A stretch of 64,000 bases of DNA from Frigidibacter sp. (GTDB lineage: Bacteria > Pseudomonadota > Alphaproteobacteria > Rhodobacterales > Rhodobacteraceae), in contig NZ_JAUYTT010000008.1 in assembly GCF_030695035.1 (NCBI RefSeq), forward strand, positions 958,118 through 1,022,117, read 5' to 3'. Position 1 is the stretch's first letter. Each line of letters begins with the position of its first letter. Position numbers and translations under genes: made by a program. A model generated the notes under the pieces. That model was given only the letters and a program-made list of their open reading frames with translations, was not told the origin of the DNA and did not search any database. Positions 52,198 to 61,396 of this stretch are shown here, piece by piece.

Positions 52198-52868
52198 CTC
52201 TGGCCCCTGCGCCAGTCATCAAGGCGCGCATAGATCGTAACGGCGATGCCCCCAAGCGCCACGGCGACGAAAACCCAGCGGAGCGTGTCGAGGTATGGCA
52301 CCAGCGGCAGGACGGCGGACTGGGTCTCAGAGAGGACGTTCTGCGCCACCTCAACCCCCGCGGCGCCCAGCGTCGCCACTCCGGCCGCTCCGCCACCTTT
52401 CATGGTGCGGCTGTCGGCCAGAACCTCGCGCGCAGGCGGCGTCTCGGCTGCAAATGCCGTCGCCCGGACCGGGAACCGTTCGCCCCACTGACGCGCGGGC
52501 CCGAGGTCGATGTGCATGAACCCTGAGCGCGGATAGAAGCCGAACCCGAGGAAACCGACCTCCCGCGCCGCCGCCTCGAACGCGACCGGGTCGTGGTTCG
52601 TCATGGCGATGTCGAAGGCCGCGCCGTCCATGTGCTTCGACCGGGTCGCGCCGCCAACGGCACGGTTGTGCTCCGGGCTGCGATAAGCGGAGCGGACGAT
52701 GAGCGGCTTGCCTAGCCGATTCCGCAACGCTTGCAGCTTGTCGAGCGCAGGTTCATTGATCAGCAACTTTCCAGTTCCGCGGCAGGCAATCTCGGCCGGG
52801 CTAAAATTCGGCCAGCGCCAGGCGCTTTCCGGCACGTCGCGCCAATGGTCGTAAAAGGTCGGGGTCAT
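52194..52868 (-). CDS. Phage endolysin, peptidase M15A
   Basis: A 224-residue protein. The M15A D-Ala-D-Ala-type carboxypeptidase domain (about 25-140) has the zinc motif SKHMDGAAFDIAM and the third ligand in GFMHIDLGP, with SAYRSPEHNRAVGG between strands. The C-terminal part has a transmembrane helix (LRWVFVAVALGGIAVTIYA) near 195-213, so the enzyme may be membrane-tethered (signal-anchor-release-like in reverse). I chose ATG 52868 because GGAGGA precedes it. An intrinsic terminator ends only 16 bases before this start. Confidence 0.88.
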   Translation of the reverse strand: MTPTFYDHWRDVPESAWRWPNFSPAEIACRGTGKLLINEPALDKLQALRNRLGKPLIVRSAYRSPEHNRAVGGATRSKHMDGAAFDIAMTNHDPVAFEAAAREVGFLGFGFYPRSGFMHIDLGPARQWGERFPVRATAFAAETPPAREVLADSRTMKGGGAAGVATLGAAGVEVAQNVLSETQSAVLPLVPYLDTLRWVFVAVALGGIAVTIYARLDDWRRGQR

Positions 52869-52883
52869 GTTATCCTCCAGAAA

Positions 52884-52909
52884 CAAAAAAACCCGCCTCG
52901 AGGGCGGGT
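52884..52909 (-). terminator. Intrinsic terminator in front of the lysis genes
   Basis: On the minus strand ACCCGCC, five-base loop, GGCGGGT then TTTTTT-G-TTT. It should stop transcripts from the DUF6127 and tail genes. The endolysin ribosome site follows at once. Confidence 0.85.
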
Positions 52910-52942
52910 CATTGCGGGCTGATGAATGGGGATGGGGCGCGG

Positions 52943-53233
52943 CTACGGGCTGCCGCCGAAGATCTTGAGCTTGATGGCGATGCCGGCGAGCAGCGCCAGC
53001 ATGACGCCGGTGGTGATCATGCGGACGGCTGTCTGCATGGCGGTGCGCCGCACGAGCCGGATGCAGTCCACCAGGGAGCGCAGATCGCGGATGTCGAGCG
53101 CGGCCTCGTCGCCATCGAGGCCGACATCGGCAAGGGCGCGTTTCGCGCCTTCCTCGGCCGCGCGGGTCAGGATTGCCTCGAACTCGGCATCGGGCATGCG
53201 CACGAAGCCCTGGTCGGAGTGCGGGGGTGTCAT
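52943..53233 (-). CDS. DUF6127 phage membrane protein
   Basis: A 96-residue protein starting at ATG 53233 (MTPPHSDQGFVRMPDAEFEA). It has the family segment GAKRALADVGLDGDEAALDI, then LRSLVDCIRLVRRTAMQTAV, and ends in one hydrophobic helix (MITTGVMLALLAGIAIKL). It sits between tail and lysis genes in alphaproteobacterial prophages. A holin-like role is possible, as one-helix holins exist, but unproven. Confidence 0.75.
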   Translation of the reverse strand: MTPPHSDQGFVRMPDAEFEAILTRAAEEGAKRALADVGLDGDEAALDIRDLRSLVDCIRLVRRTAMQTAVRMITTGVMLALLAGIAIKLKIFGGSP

Positions 53234-53279
53234 CGGTAACTCTCCAGCTTGCACCGCGGATGACCGAGGCCGCGCCGGC

Positions 53280-54029
53280 TCACGCGACCGCATACTTGGC
53301 CACCAGCGCATCCCGTGCCGCGGCGAACACTGCGGCGTTCGGCGCGAGGTGCAGCGCCCGGTCGAAGTAGAGTGCATCGCCGATCAGGCCCTGCATCACG
53401 TTGGTGCCGCCGCCCCAGCCCATGACCAGCCTTGCGTTCGGGTCGGCCTCGACGTCGAAGGCGAGGCTGTGGGTGTATTCCGGGGACCAGCTGCGATTGG
53501 CGAACAGGATCGAGGACCTCTTCGTCGCATAGTCGAAGGAGACGCCCTGGATCCCGCGGGTGTTCAGCGGCAGCACGGTTCCCGCCGCCTTCTGCTCGAA
53601 AATGCCGCCGGTATTGGAGGTGTGGAAGCGCATGGCGGTGGCACTGGAGATCCAGAACTTGTTGAGATTCTCGTTGGCACCTTCCTCGACCAAAGCGAGG
53701 TTGCCGATCGTCGTTGCATAGACCGCAAGGAGCCAGGTGAAGCTGTTCCTGGCCGAGTTCTTCGGCAGCCGGAACTGCAGCAGGTTCGAAACCATGTTCC
53801 AGGCCGGCAGGCCGTTCATCTCGGCCGAGACCGTGACGCTGGCGAGGGGATCATTGTTCCGGTTGATGTAGAGGGCCCCGGACTTCCGATCAGCTCCCGG
53901 ATTGGCAGGATCGATGTAGTAGGTCAGGCCCGGCAGCGCGGCGATGGCGCGGTCATAGTCAGTGAAGGTGATCACCGGCGCGCCGGGGATGCTGATACCG
54001 GCCGTGCCGGGAACGGTCTGGACGAGCAA
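53280..54029 (-). CDS. Phage tail-associated protein, unknown
   Basis: A 249-residue protein with beta-strand-rich sequence. Segments such as PAWNMVSNLLQFRLPKNSAR, HSLAFDVEADPNARLVMGWG and LIGDALYFDRALHLAPNAAV resemble laminin-G/concanavalin-like lectin folds often found at tail tips. ATG 54029 lies 15 bp after the esterase-domain tail gene. It may be a minor tail fibre or a chaperone for the larger protein. No family is assigned with confidence. Confidence 0.6.
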   Translation of the reverse strand: MLVQTVPGTAGISIPGAPVITFTDYDRAIAALPGLTYYIDPANPGADRKSGALYINRNNDPLASVTVSAEMNGLPAWNMVSNLLQFRLPKNSARNSFTWLLAVYATTIGNLALVEEGANENLNKFWISSATAMRFHTSNTGGIFEQKAAGTVLPLNTRGIQGVSFDYATKRSSILFANRSWSPEYTHSLAFDVEADPNARLVMGWGGGTNVMQGLIGDALYFDRALHLAPNAAVFAAARDALVAKYAVA

Positions 54030-54044
54030 GGTCTGGTCTCCTGT

Positions 54045-56615
54045 TTACGGACGGGGCGTGAAGGTGTCATCGCCTTCGATGAAGCGGTCGTGGCAGAGCC
54101 AGTTCTGCATCGGCAGCCCTTGGGTGCTGAGATCCGGGCAGCTGTCGCGGATCGAGGTGCGGTTGCCGCCGCTGGGGCCATAGTCGCCCTCCACGGTCTG
54201 CTTCAGCCCGATGCCAAGCACACCGCGCACCGCGCCGCCCAGAACCCCGGGGTCGCCTGTCAGGGTGACGATGATCGTCCGGCCCGAGACATTCACCGAC
54301 AAGACGTTGCGCGGGCTCGCGGTATTGTCCCACCACTGGATGCCGAGATTGCCGGGATCGCTGACCTGCACCGTGTCGACGACCAGGCCCGACCCATCGC
54401 CGCCGCTGACGCCAAGGGTGATCACCGCGCCGCTGCGGCTGTAGCTCGAGACATGCAGCGGCAGCTGGCCGCTGCGCAGCGCCCGGCCGTGATACTCGCC
54501 CCAGAGCTTCGAGGACACAGCGGAGAGATGGGTGCCGTCGGTCGGCAGCCGCCGCTCGAGGTGATACTTCGGGCCGACACAGATGAAGCGGTCCGGGTGA
54601 TCGAGCGCGACCTGCAGCTGCGCGGCGGCAACAGGGTAGCGCACAGCGGCACCGACGACGGTCTGGCCGAGGCTCCCCGAGCCGCCATGGTCGATCTTCG
54701 AAGTCTGGCACAGCGCGATGCTGACCTGATCGCTGCGCCCGGTGATCAGCGACAGATCGGCCGTCAGCCGGACCTGCAGCTTCTCGAGATAGTCGCGGTA
54801 AACATAGCCGAACATCCCGGCATCGGCTTCGCCATGGATGAAGGACATCACCGGCTGCAGCATGGTGCGGCCATGGACATCGCAGAAGGCGCGGGTGTGG
54901 GCGGCGGCACGCAGGATCCCGGCATACTGGATGCCGTGGCCGGATGATTGGTCCTTTGCAACGAGACCGCTCATGCCCCAGCCGGCGCGGGCGTGGTTGC
55001 TGAGCACGAGGCCGGTGCTGGCGGAAAGCCCGGGCAACAGCGCGCCAGCAGCGGCTGAAGCCGGACTCTCGCCCGTCACCTCGCGCAGGCTGACCATGCG
55101 GGCGAGATCGGTGTTCGGGTAATGCGAGGTGCCGAAGTCGGATTTGTCGCCGGAGCTGGCCTCCACCACCGACATGCTGGGGCTGTTGGCCGTGTCATAC
55201 ATGAGGGCGCGGCCCGGGGCGACCTCGCCGGTCAGCGCCGCGTCGGCGTTTTGCTCCAGCGCCAGGCTCTGGCCATAGAAGAGGTAGGGCTGGATCTGGG
55301 TAAAGGCCGGTGCCAGCGGCCAGGAGAAGCTGACATCCATCGCATCGACCTTGTGGCCGGCTGCCCCGAGATCATGGACGAAGCGCAGCGTGCCGGCGCG
55401 AAAGCCCATGGCGGCCGTCTTGTACTGCATCGGGCCGGTCAGCACGTCGCCCCAGCCGATCCGGATCACGCGGCCGTTGTCCAGCGCCAGGGCGGCCGCG
55501 CCCGAGGGCAGCGTCACCGCCTCGGCGCCAAGGGGCGCGCCGCCCGAGAAGAAGGCGCCATCCTCGCGGAAGCCGCCGAACACCGCGCCGCTTTCCGCCC
55601 GCCAGGCGATGGCGATCTTGCGGGCATCGCCCAAGAGGCTTGCCGGCAGCGGCAGGGCCGCGAGGCGGGTATCGACATCCGCCGATAGCGCATCGACCTC
55701 GTCGAGCCGGGCGATGGGCTTGCCCGCCACCTCGAGCCGATAATCCCCAGACGTGATGCCCCAGAGCAGCGATCCGCTTTCGAGGATCTGCCCCGCGACA
55801 TAGGTCGCGTTGAACACCGGGTACCAAGCCGTGGCCTCCACCCCGCCCATGCGCAGGTTTATCTCGCCGAGCGCCGCCACCCGGGCCGCGGACTCACCTT
55901 CGATGGCGGCGGCGATCGCGGTTCCTCGGGCTGCTGCCTCCCCGGCCACGGCCTCGGCGATCGCGGCCGCCGAGGCGCCGCCGCCGAGAAGGTGCAGCAC
56001 CGTGGTGCTCTGCACCTTGAGGAGATAGCCGCTGCCCGCCACCATCTCGCCGGCGCCGACCGGCCCGCTGCCGGGGATGCGCAGCTCGCGGGTGACGCCG
56101 GCGATGGTCAGCGTTGGTCCGGACACCGTGTTGGTGGCGATGGGCACGTAGAACAGCAAGAGGCTGGAGCGAATGCCGATATCGGCCACCCCCGGCGCAA
56201 GCTCCGCGGTGGCGGCATCGGCGGTGCCCCCGACATTGGTCAGGCGCAGCACCCCGCCATCGGCGGTGGCCACGCGCCGCGCCTCGGTCTCGGCCGCGAG
56301 CAGGGCTTGGCCGACAGTGCCGGTCGGCAGCTCGCCGATCCGGGTCCAGCTTCCCGCGCCGGGATTGCCGCTCTTCTTGTAGGTGCCAGTCAGCGCCGGG
56401 TCGGGATCGCCATGGACATGGCCGGTGGCTCCGGCTGGCCAGGAGAGATCGGCATAGAGCTGAGCCCGGGTGGCATAAGCGGGGCCGGTCATTGCCGAGA
56501 GCAGCGCCGCCAGCCGGGCTACCGCGATTCGGACAGTGCTGCCCTGGTAATTGCCAAGCACCTCGTCGGCGAGATCCGAGGCCGAGACGCTGGTGGTTTT
56601 GACGCCGCTGTCCAA
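54045..56615 (-). CDS. Phage tail protein with SGNH/SASA-type esterase domain
   Basis: An 856-residue receptor-binding candidate. The N-terminal third (to about 280) is an Ala/Gly-rich tail-attachment region with repeated GEAAARGTAIAAAIEGESAA. From about 430 a sialate-O-acetylesterase-like domain appears: the nucleophile block YLFYGQSLALEQN, the central block FIHGEADAGMFG and the C-terminal catalytic DGTHLS. A small beta-rich domain ends the protein. It may de-acetylate surface polysaccharide on the host. I chose TTG 56615 because GGGAGG lies seven bases upstream; an in-frame TTG at 56630 has none. Confidence 0.8.
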   Translation of the reverse strand: MDSGVKTTSVSASDLADEVLGNYQGSTVRIAVARLAALLSAMTGPAYATRAQLYADLSWPAGATGHVHGDPDPALTGTYKKSGNPGAGSWTRIGELPTGTVGQALLAAETEARRVATADGGVLRLTNVGGTADAATAELAPGVADIGIRSSLLLFYVPIATNTVSGPTLTIAGVTRELRIPGSGPVGAGEMVAGSGYLLKVQSTTVLHLLGGGASAAAIAEAVAGEAAARGTAIAAAIEGESAARVAALGEINLRMGGVEATAWYPVFNATYVAGQILESGSLLWGITSGDYRLEVAGKPIARLDEVDALSADVDTRLAALPLPASLLGDARKIAIAWRAESGAVFGGFREDGAFFSGGAPLGAEAVTLPSGAAALALDNGRVIRIGWGDVLTGPMQYKTAAMGFRAGTLRFVHDLGAAGHKVDAMDVSFSWPLAPAFTQIQPYLFYGQSLALEQNADAALTGEVAPGRALMYDTANSPSMSVVEASSGDKSDFGTSHYPNTDLARMVSLREVTGESPASAAAGALLPGLSASTGLVLSNHARAGWGMSGLVAKDQSSGHGIQYAGILRAAAHTRAFCDVHGRTMLQPVMSFIHGEADAGMFGYVYRDYLEKLQVRLTADLSLITGRSDQVSIALCQTSKIDHGGSGSLGQTVVGAAVRYPVAAAQLQVALDHPDRFICVGPKYHLERRLPTDGTHLSAVSSKLWGEYHGRALRSGQLPLHVSSYSRSGAVITLGVSGGDGSGLVVDTVQVSDPGNLGIQWWDNTASPRNVLSVNVSGRTIIVTLTGDPGVLGGAVRGVLGIGLKQTVEGDYGPSGGNRTSIRDSCPDLSTQGLPMQNWLCHDRFIEGDDTFTPRP

Positions 56616-56644
56616 GGTACAGCCTCCCAAACGATGCTGAGGGT

Positions 56645-59600
56645 TCAGAGAATGGTGACGGGATAGGGCCCCGAGACCGGGCCGGCGCGGCCCTCCGCGT
56701 CCTGCGGCTCGAGGTAGTAGTCGAAGGCCCCGGCCGGGGCGCAGGCTGCGGTCTCGCGGTAGAGCCGCAGATCGTCGATGCTGCCGTCGAAGGCCGCATC
56801 CGCCAGCAGCGCGAAGCTGTCATTGGCGCCGCTGACGATCCGGTCCAACGCGAGGCCGCTTGCGGTGACCTGGCTGCCGGAAGCCGTGCTGCCGCCGGTC
56901 AGCTGGGCGGTGACCGATCCTGCGGTGCGGCCAGCGACGCTGAATGCGATGCGATAGGTTCCGGCCGTCAGCGCCTGCGCCTGTTCCAGCGCACCGGGCT
57001 CCCCCGGCGCATGGTTGGCGGCGCCGCCGGCAATCGCCCAGCCGGGGCCGAGGCTCCAGCCGGTGCCGGTGGCAAAGCCGGCATCCACCAGCAGGCTGCT
57101 GCGCGTCGCGTCGCCATCGATGTGGCTGATGGTGGTGGCCGAAGCGGCTGTGATCGGCGCACCCAAGGCATTAATCTCCGGGTCCAGCGGCGCTCCGGCG
57201 GGCGCGCGGTAGATCTGCACCCTTGTCCGGCCGGGATCCGCCGCGACCGCGGCCTCGATCCGGGCATGGCCGAGGCCGCCGGTCACGGTGATGGCTGCAG
57301 GATCGAGCGCCGCCGGCGGGTCGATCAGCCGACCGTCGCTGTCGACCTTCAGCACCAGGGTCAGCGGCCCTCGGGTGCCGTCGATGCCGATGGCGCGGGC
57401 ACGCAGTTCCAGTTCAGTCCCGGTCAGCAGCAGAGCCTCGATCCTCGCCGCGCCATCCCCGGCCGGGACGGTGATCAAGCTCCAGGAGGGCGTGCCGACA
57501 GCGCGGTGCTCAAGCTCATAGGAGGCCAGCAGCGCCGTCTCGCCTTGCCCGGGCGAGAGGAAGACCGTGACATAGAGGAAGCCGTCATAGACCACCGGTC
57601 CCAGCTTCGGCGGCAGAGGCACCCGGGTTCCGTCCAGCACCGTGCCGATGCGGCCGGTCCAGTCGGGCGGCGCCTCGGCATCGGTCAACGTGTCGATGAT
57701 CTCCGCCGCCGCCACCATGCGCAGCACGGCAGCACCGCCCTCGCCGGCCTCGACGCCCTTGACCCGCAGCGCCAGGCTCTCCTGGCCCAGAACCCCGACA
57801 TGCACCAGTTGGCCCAGCTCCGGCATCAGGTCCGCATCCACCAGCTGCAGTGCCCGCGAGCGGCCCTCGCGCCAGGCAACTGGCCGCAGCACCGAGGTGG
57901 TCAGCGCGCGCGTGGCATCCATGGGATCGGGCGTGATGACCGCAAAGCGGATGCCGTACTCGCTGCCCGCCTCCATCTCGACCTCCTCGTCGAGCTCGAT
58001 GAGGCTGCCCACCATCCCGCGCACCCGGGCCGCAAGCATGCTGCGCTCGAGCACGTCCCAGGAGCCCATCACCAGATCGCCGCGGGTGGCGATGCCGGCG
58101 CGGCCGCTCTGCAGCGCCGAGAAGGTGTCGGGACGGTGGATCAGCTCGTACATCCGCCGCCGACATTCCCGCCAGATCTCGTCCGGATGGGTCTTGCCCG
58201 GCAGCTCGATCGCCTCGATGAGCCGGATCTCGCCCTGATGTCCCGGCCAGGGCACGATCCGCTCGGCGGGCTCGTATTCCGCGGTCTCGTCGAGGAACCG
58301 CACCCGGAAGGCATGGGGCGGATCGAAGTAGGTCCGGCTCCAGCTGAAGGCATCCGAGTTGCGCGGGTTGATGTGATCGACCGCCAGATCGCCGGGCCGG
58401 TCGATGACCACGCCCCAGCGCAGCATGTCGTGTCGCGGGCTGGCGCGGCCGGCCGAGCAGATGGCGATCAGCGCCTCGAGGAGCGACGTGTCATCCTCAT
58501 GCACGGCGTTGTACTCGAGGCCGCGGTTCGCGCACCAGGCGTACCAATCGGCGATCAGCGCCATGTCGATGCCGGCATCCGCGACCGGGAAGTGGTTCTG
58601 CCCGCCCTGCAACGCATGCAGATAGGCCGCTGCCGGATTGCGGGTCAGCACATTCGGCCGCCATGCGGCCCCATCCCAATGCCGGCCGTAGCGCTGCACC
58701 AACGCCGAGAAGGTGTCGAGCGCGCCGGAGAGTTGATGCGTCGCCCGCATCCTGAGCGCCACCAGCGCCAGCGGGCGGTCGCTGCTGATCGGGTATTCCG
58801 GGCGCACCGACTGGATCGCCGCAAGCAGCGTGCGGTCGGAGACCTGGGTCGAGGTGCTCTCATCCGTCATCCGGGTGATCTCCAGCTCCCAGCGGCCACG
58901 GCTTGGGAACACCCAGGTATGGCTGCGGAAAAACGGCTCGCGCTCCTTCGCGCTGATGGTCAGCGTCACCACCTCCTGCCAGGTCGCATCGCCTGGCTGG
59001 CGCTGGCGGATGCGCACCGCGACGCTGCGCGACTTGAGATCGCCCTCGTCGTTCAGTTTGAAGAGCCCGGCCGGGAGGCCGATGATCACCGTGCAGGCCC
59101 AGGTGTCGAAGGCGGTAAAGCGCCGCACGGGCGTCTCTTCGGCCGGCTGGTTCTTGATCACCTCGCCGTAAGCATCGCGCGGCAGCGGCCGGGTCAGCTC
59201 GGCATTGGCCGCCTCCTCAAGCACCTGGCGCGGGTAGAGCGTCACTGGCGCATCGCCGGGCCAGCCCTCGCGCACCTCGATCTCGACATCCTTGTAGTTC
59301 TCGAGGCCGCTATCGCCGATCTGGAAGGCCGAGAGGTGCAGCGGCCCGTCGCCAAAGCAGAACAGCGCGCGGACATACTGATCATTGCCGACGATCTCGG
59401 TATAGCTCGCGGCGGCATAGGGCGGGGCATAGCGCAGGCGGCCCATTGGCATCGGAACCGGCCGGTCGGGACGGCTCTCGTTGCGCGGCGCGCCGATGGT
59501 GTAGCGATTCCGGCGCTCCTGCGGTGACGGGGGCTGGGGCAGTGGTACCAGGGCATTGACCAGCATCTGCCCGACCATGGTCAGCCCGGCGGTGAGGAGG

Positions 59601-60037
59601 CCCTTGGCAACGCCAAGACCCATGCCAGTCGCACCGGCCAGCGCCGGGGCCAGCATCCCGCCCAGCGCGATGGCCGCCACCGAGACCACGATCATCAGGA
59701 TTGAGCGCAGGGCGTTCTTGCCCGGCAGCAGCCGGATCACCACCCGCACGCCCGCCCGCGGCCGCACCCGGTGCCAGAGCGCCGGATCGATCGCCTCGGC
59801 GCCGGATTGAGTGACCAGCGACAGCCGCACCAGTGCGAGATCCGCGGGCGGCAGGCCGGGCAGTGCCTGGTGGATGATCTCGGCGAGGGTCAGCCCCTCG
59901 GGCAGGTCCAGCGCGATGCGGCCGGCGCCGGGGTCGATCAGCGGGGCGGCGAGGACCGGGACGAGACCGGGCGCGTGGCCAGATGTCCGACGCGGCGAAT
60001 GAATCTGCGCGCGAGCGGACAGTGCAGAGGTCGTCAT
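56645..60037 (-). CDS. Phage tail tip protein (J/TipJ-like host specificity protein)
   Basis: An 1130-residue protein. The N-terminus has two hydrophobic segments (about 110-170: SILMIVVSVAAIALGGMLAP and MGLGVAKGLLTAGLTMVGQM), usual for TipJ proteins. Then come RNRYTIGAPRNESRPDRPVP, a receptor/baseplate hub region (WYAWCANRGLEYNAVHEDDT) and C-terminal fibronectin-like domains. It closes the tail tube and contacts the host. The start overlaps the NlpC/P60 gene by four bases (ATGA), as do the next genes upstream, marking one translationally coupled tail operon. Confidence 0.88.
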   Translation of the reverse strand: MTTSALSARAQIHSPRRTSGHAPGLVPVLAAPLIDPGAGRIALDLPEGLTLAEIIHQALPGLPPADLALVRLSLVTQSGAEAIDPALWHRVRPRAGVRVVIRLLPGKNALRSILMIVVSVAAIALGGMLAPALAGATGMGLGVAKGLLTAGLTMVGQMLVNALVPLPQPPSPQERRNRYTIGAPRNESRPDRPVPMPMGRLRYAPPYAAASYTEIVGNDQYVRALFCFGDGPLHLSAFQIGDSGLENYKDVEIEVREGWPGDAPVTLYPRQVLEEAANAELTRPLPRDAYGEVIKNQPAEETPVRRFTAFDTWACTVIIGLPAGLFKLNDEGDLKSRSVAVRIRQRQPGDATWQEVVTLTISAKEREPFFRSHTWVFPSRGRWELEITRMTDESTSTQVSDRTLLAAIQSVRPEYPISSDRPLALVALRMRATHQLSGALDTFSALVQRYGRHWDGAAWRPNVLTRNPAAAYLHALQGGQNHFPVADAGIDMALIADWYAWCANRGLEYNAVHEDDTSLLEALIAICSAGRASPRHDMLRWGVVIDRPGDLAVDHINPRNSDAFSWSRTYFDPPHAFRVRFLDETAEYEPAERIVPWPGHQGEIRLIEAIELPGKTHPDEIWRECRRRMYELIHRPDTFSALQSGRAGIATRGDLVMGSWDVLERSMLAARVRGMVGSLIELDEEVEMEAGSEYGIRFAVITPDPMDATRALTTSVLRPVAWREGRSRALQLVDADLMPELGQLVHVGVLGQESLALRVKGVEAGEGGAAVLRMVAAAEIIDTLTDAEAPPDWTGRIGTVLDGTRVPLPPKLGPVVYDGFLYVTVFLSPGQGETALLASYELEHRAVGTPSWSLITVPAGDGAARIEALLLTGTELELRARAIGIDGTRGPLTLVLKVDSDGRLIDPPAALDPAAITVTGGLGHARIEAAVAADPGRTRVQIYRAPAGAPLDPEINALGAPITAASATTISHIDGDATRSSLLVDAGFATGTGWSLGPGWAIAGGAANHAPGEPGALEQAQALTAGTYRIAFSVAGRTAGSVTAQLTGGSTASGSQVTASGLALDRIVSGANDSFALLADAAFDGSIDDLRLYRETAACAPAGAFDYYLEPQDAEGRAGPVSGPYPVTIL

Positions 60038-60453
60038 GCAGGGCTCCGGATCTGCGAGACATGGCGGTAAAGGCCGGTGAGCCGGCCGGACCAGCGCGGC
60101 AGGCGATAGTCCTCGATGCGGGCGCCGGTCTCGGCCATGTGCAGCATCAGCCCCGGCCGCACGATCACGCCGACATGCGATCGGTGCGGACCGCGGCGGA
60201 ACAGGGCGGCGTCGAAGGACACAGGCTCCGCGGCGACCGGCTGCCAGTCGGACCAGTCCTCGGCGCCGTCGATCAGCGCCGCGATCTCGGCGGCTTCAGC
60301 CGTGCTGTGATAGGCACCTGCATAGGAGGGCAGCTCGACGCCAAGTTCGGCAGCATAGACAAGCCGCAGGAGGCCCCAGCAATCGGCGCCGGTCTGGTCG
60401 CGGCCGAGATCCCGATGGGGGAGGCCAAGATAGCGCGTGCTCCAATGCGTCAT
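60034..60453 (-). CDS. Phage tail NlpC/P60 peptidase
   Basis: A 139-residue NlpC/P60 domain: catalytic Cys in TGADCWGLLRLVY near residue 24, His in SHVGVIVRPGLMLHMAE near 95. It probably cleaves peptidoglycan during DNA injection or assembles the tail tip, as lambda K does. ATGA overlaps with both neighbours. It differs clearly from the peptidase fragment at 51330. Confidence 0.87.
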   Translation of the reverse strand: MTHWSTRYLGLPHRDLGRDQTGADCWGLLRLVYAAELGVELPSYAGAYHSTAEAAEIAALIDGAEDWSDWQPVAAEPVSFDAALFRRGPHRSHVGVIVRPGLMLHMAETGARIEDYRLPRWSGRLTGLYRHVSQIRSPA

Positions 60454-60977
60454 CGATGCAGCCCCGGGAAACGGTCCTTGGTGAAGCTGAGGCCCGGCAG
60501 GCTTTCCTCCTCCACCGGCTCGCGGCCGATCGAGGTGGTGACCTCGCCGGCGCTGCCCTCGGCCAGCATCAGTCGCATCCCCGTCGCCTCGTACTCGATC
60601 ACATCGGGAGAGCTGGCCAGCACCACCGCCATATGCACCGTGGCGCGGCTGGTGAAGCTGCGCAGCAGCCGCGCCACCTCCCCCGTCACCGCCTCGATCA
60701 CGATGGTGGCCTCCGCCGGCGCGCCCTCCAGATCGCTTGGCAGTTCGGCACTGGCGAGGATGAAGAGGAACGGCTCGGTCACCGGGTTGCTGCCGCGCCA
60801 GGTCGAGCGTGTGCCGTAGATCAGTGGCTCGACAGAGATCCGCTCGCCATTGTCGGTCGAGAGCCGGATCGGTGCCGTGAGGTCCGGGTGCTCGACCAAG
60901 ATCAGCACCACCTCGATCTCGGCCGAGTGGGCGGCGTCCTGGGCAAGTCTTGCGTTGAGGGAAACCCGTCTGGTCAT
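60450..60977 (-). CDS. DUF1833 phage tail protein
   Basis: A 175-residue protein with the DUF1833 layout (IEVVLILVEHPDLTAPIRLS, TDNGERISVEPLIYGTRSTW, ATIVIEAVTGEVARLLRSFT). It occupies the lambda L-like position between tape-measure-side and NlpC genes, so it likely forms part of the tail tip ring. ATG 60977 lies in an ATGA overlap with the previous gene. Confidence 0.78.
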   Translation of the reverse strand: MTRRVSLNARLAQDAAHSAEIEVVLILVEHPDLTAPIRLSTDNGERISVEPLIYGTRSTWRGSNPVTEPFLFILASAELPSDLEGAPAEATIVIEAVTGEVARLLRSFTSRATVHMAVVLASSPDVIEYEATGMRLMLAEGSAGEVTTSIGREPVEEESLPGLSFTKDRFPGLHR

Positions 60978-61396
60978 GGCAACACCGTCACGCCGAAGGA
61001 GATCTGGAACCGCAGCCCGCGCAGCGTCTCCACCGGGGTCGTCGGGCCGAAGAGGCAGAGCCATTGCGCCGCCAGCAGCAGCGGTGCGCCATCCCCCGCC
61101 AGCACCGGTGCGCCGACCGCGTCCAGCATCGGCCAGCCATCTGTGGTGGGATCGGGCATCCAGAACGGCAGACTGCCCACCACGGTGACTTCGTCATGAA
61201 AGCTGTCGAACACCGCCTTCTGCGCACGGCTGACATCGATCACCAGCGCCACGGAACGGGTGGCGCTCGACCAGCGCCGACGATAGGCGGGCGGTCCGGC
61301 CTCGGCGCGGCGCGCCAGCCGCGGATCGTCGGTCTGCCGCTGATAGCCGGCCCGGTTCGGCCGCGGCAGGTCCGAGGGCCAGGTAGCAACTGTCAT
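60974..61396 (-). CDS. Phage minor tail protein, lambda M-like position
   Basis: A 140-residue protein (TWPSDLPRPNRAGYQRQTDD, RSVALVIDVSRAQKAVFDSF, WLCLFGPTTPVETLRGLRFQ) directly after the tape measure gene with four-base overlaps on both sides. Position and size fit the distal tail protein that joins tape measure and tip. No domain name assigned. Confidence 0.68.
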   Translation of the reverse strand: MTVATWPSDLPRPNRAGYQRQTDDPRLARRAEAGPPAYRRRWSSATRSVALVIDVSRAQKAVFDSFHDEVTVVGSLPFWMPDPTTDGWPMLDAVGAPVLAGDGAPLLLAAQWLCLFGPTTPVETLRGLRFQISFGVTVLP

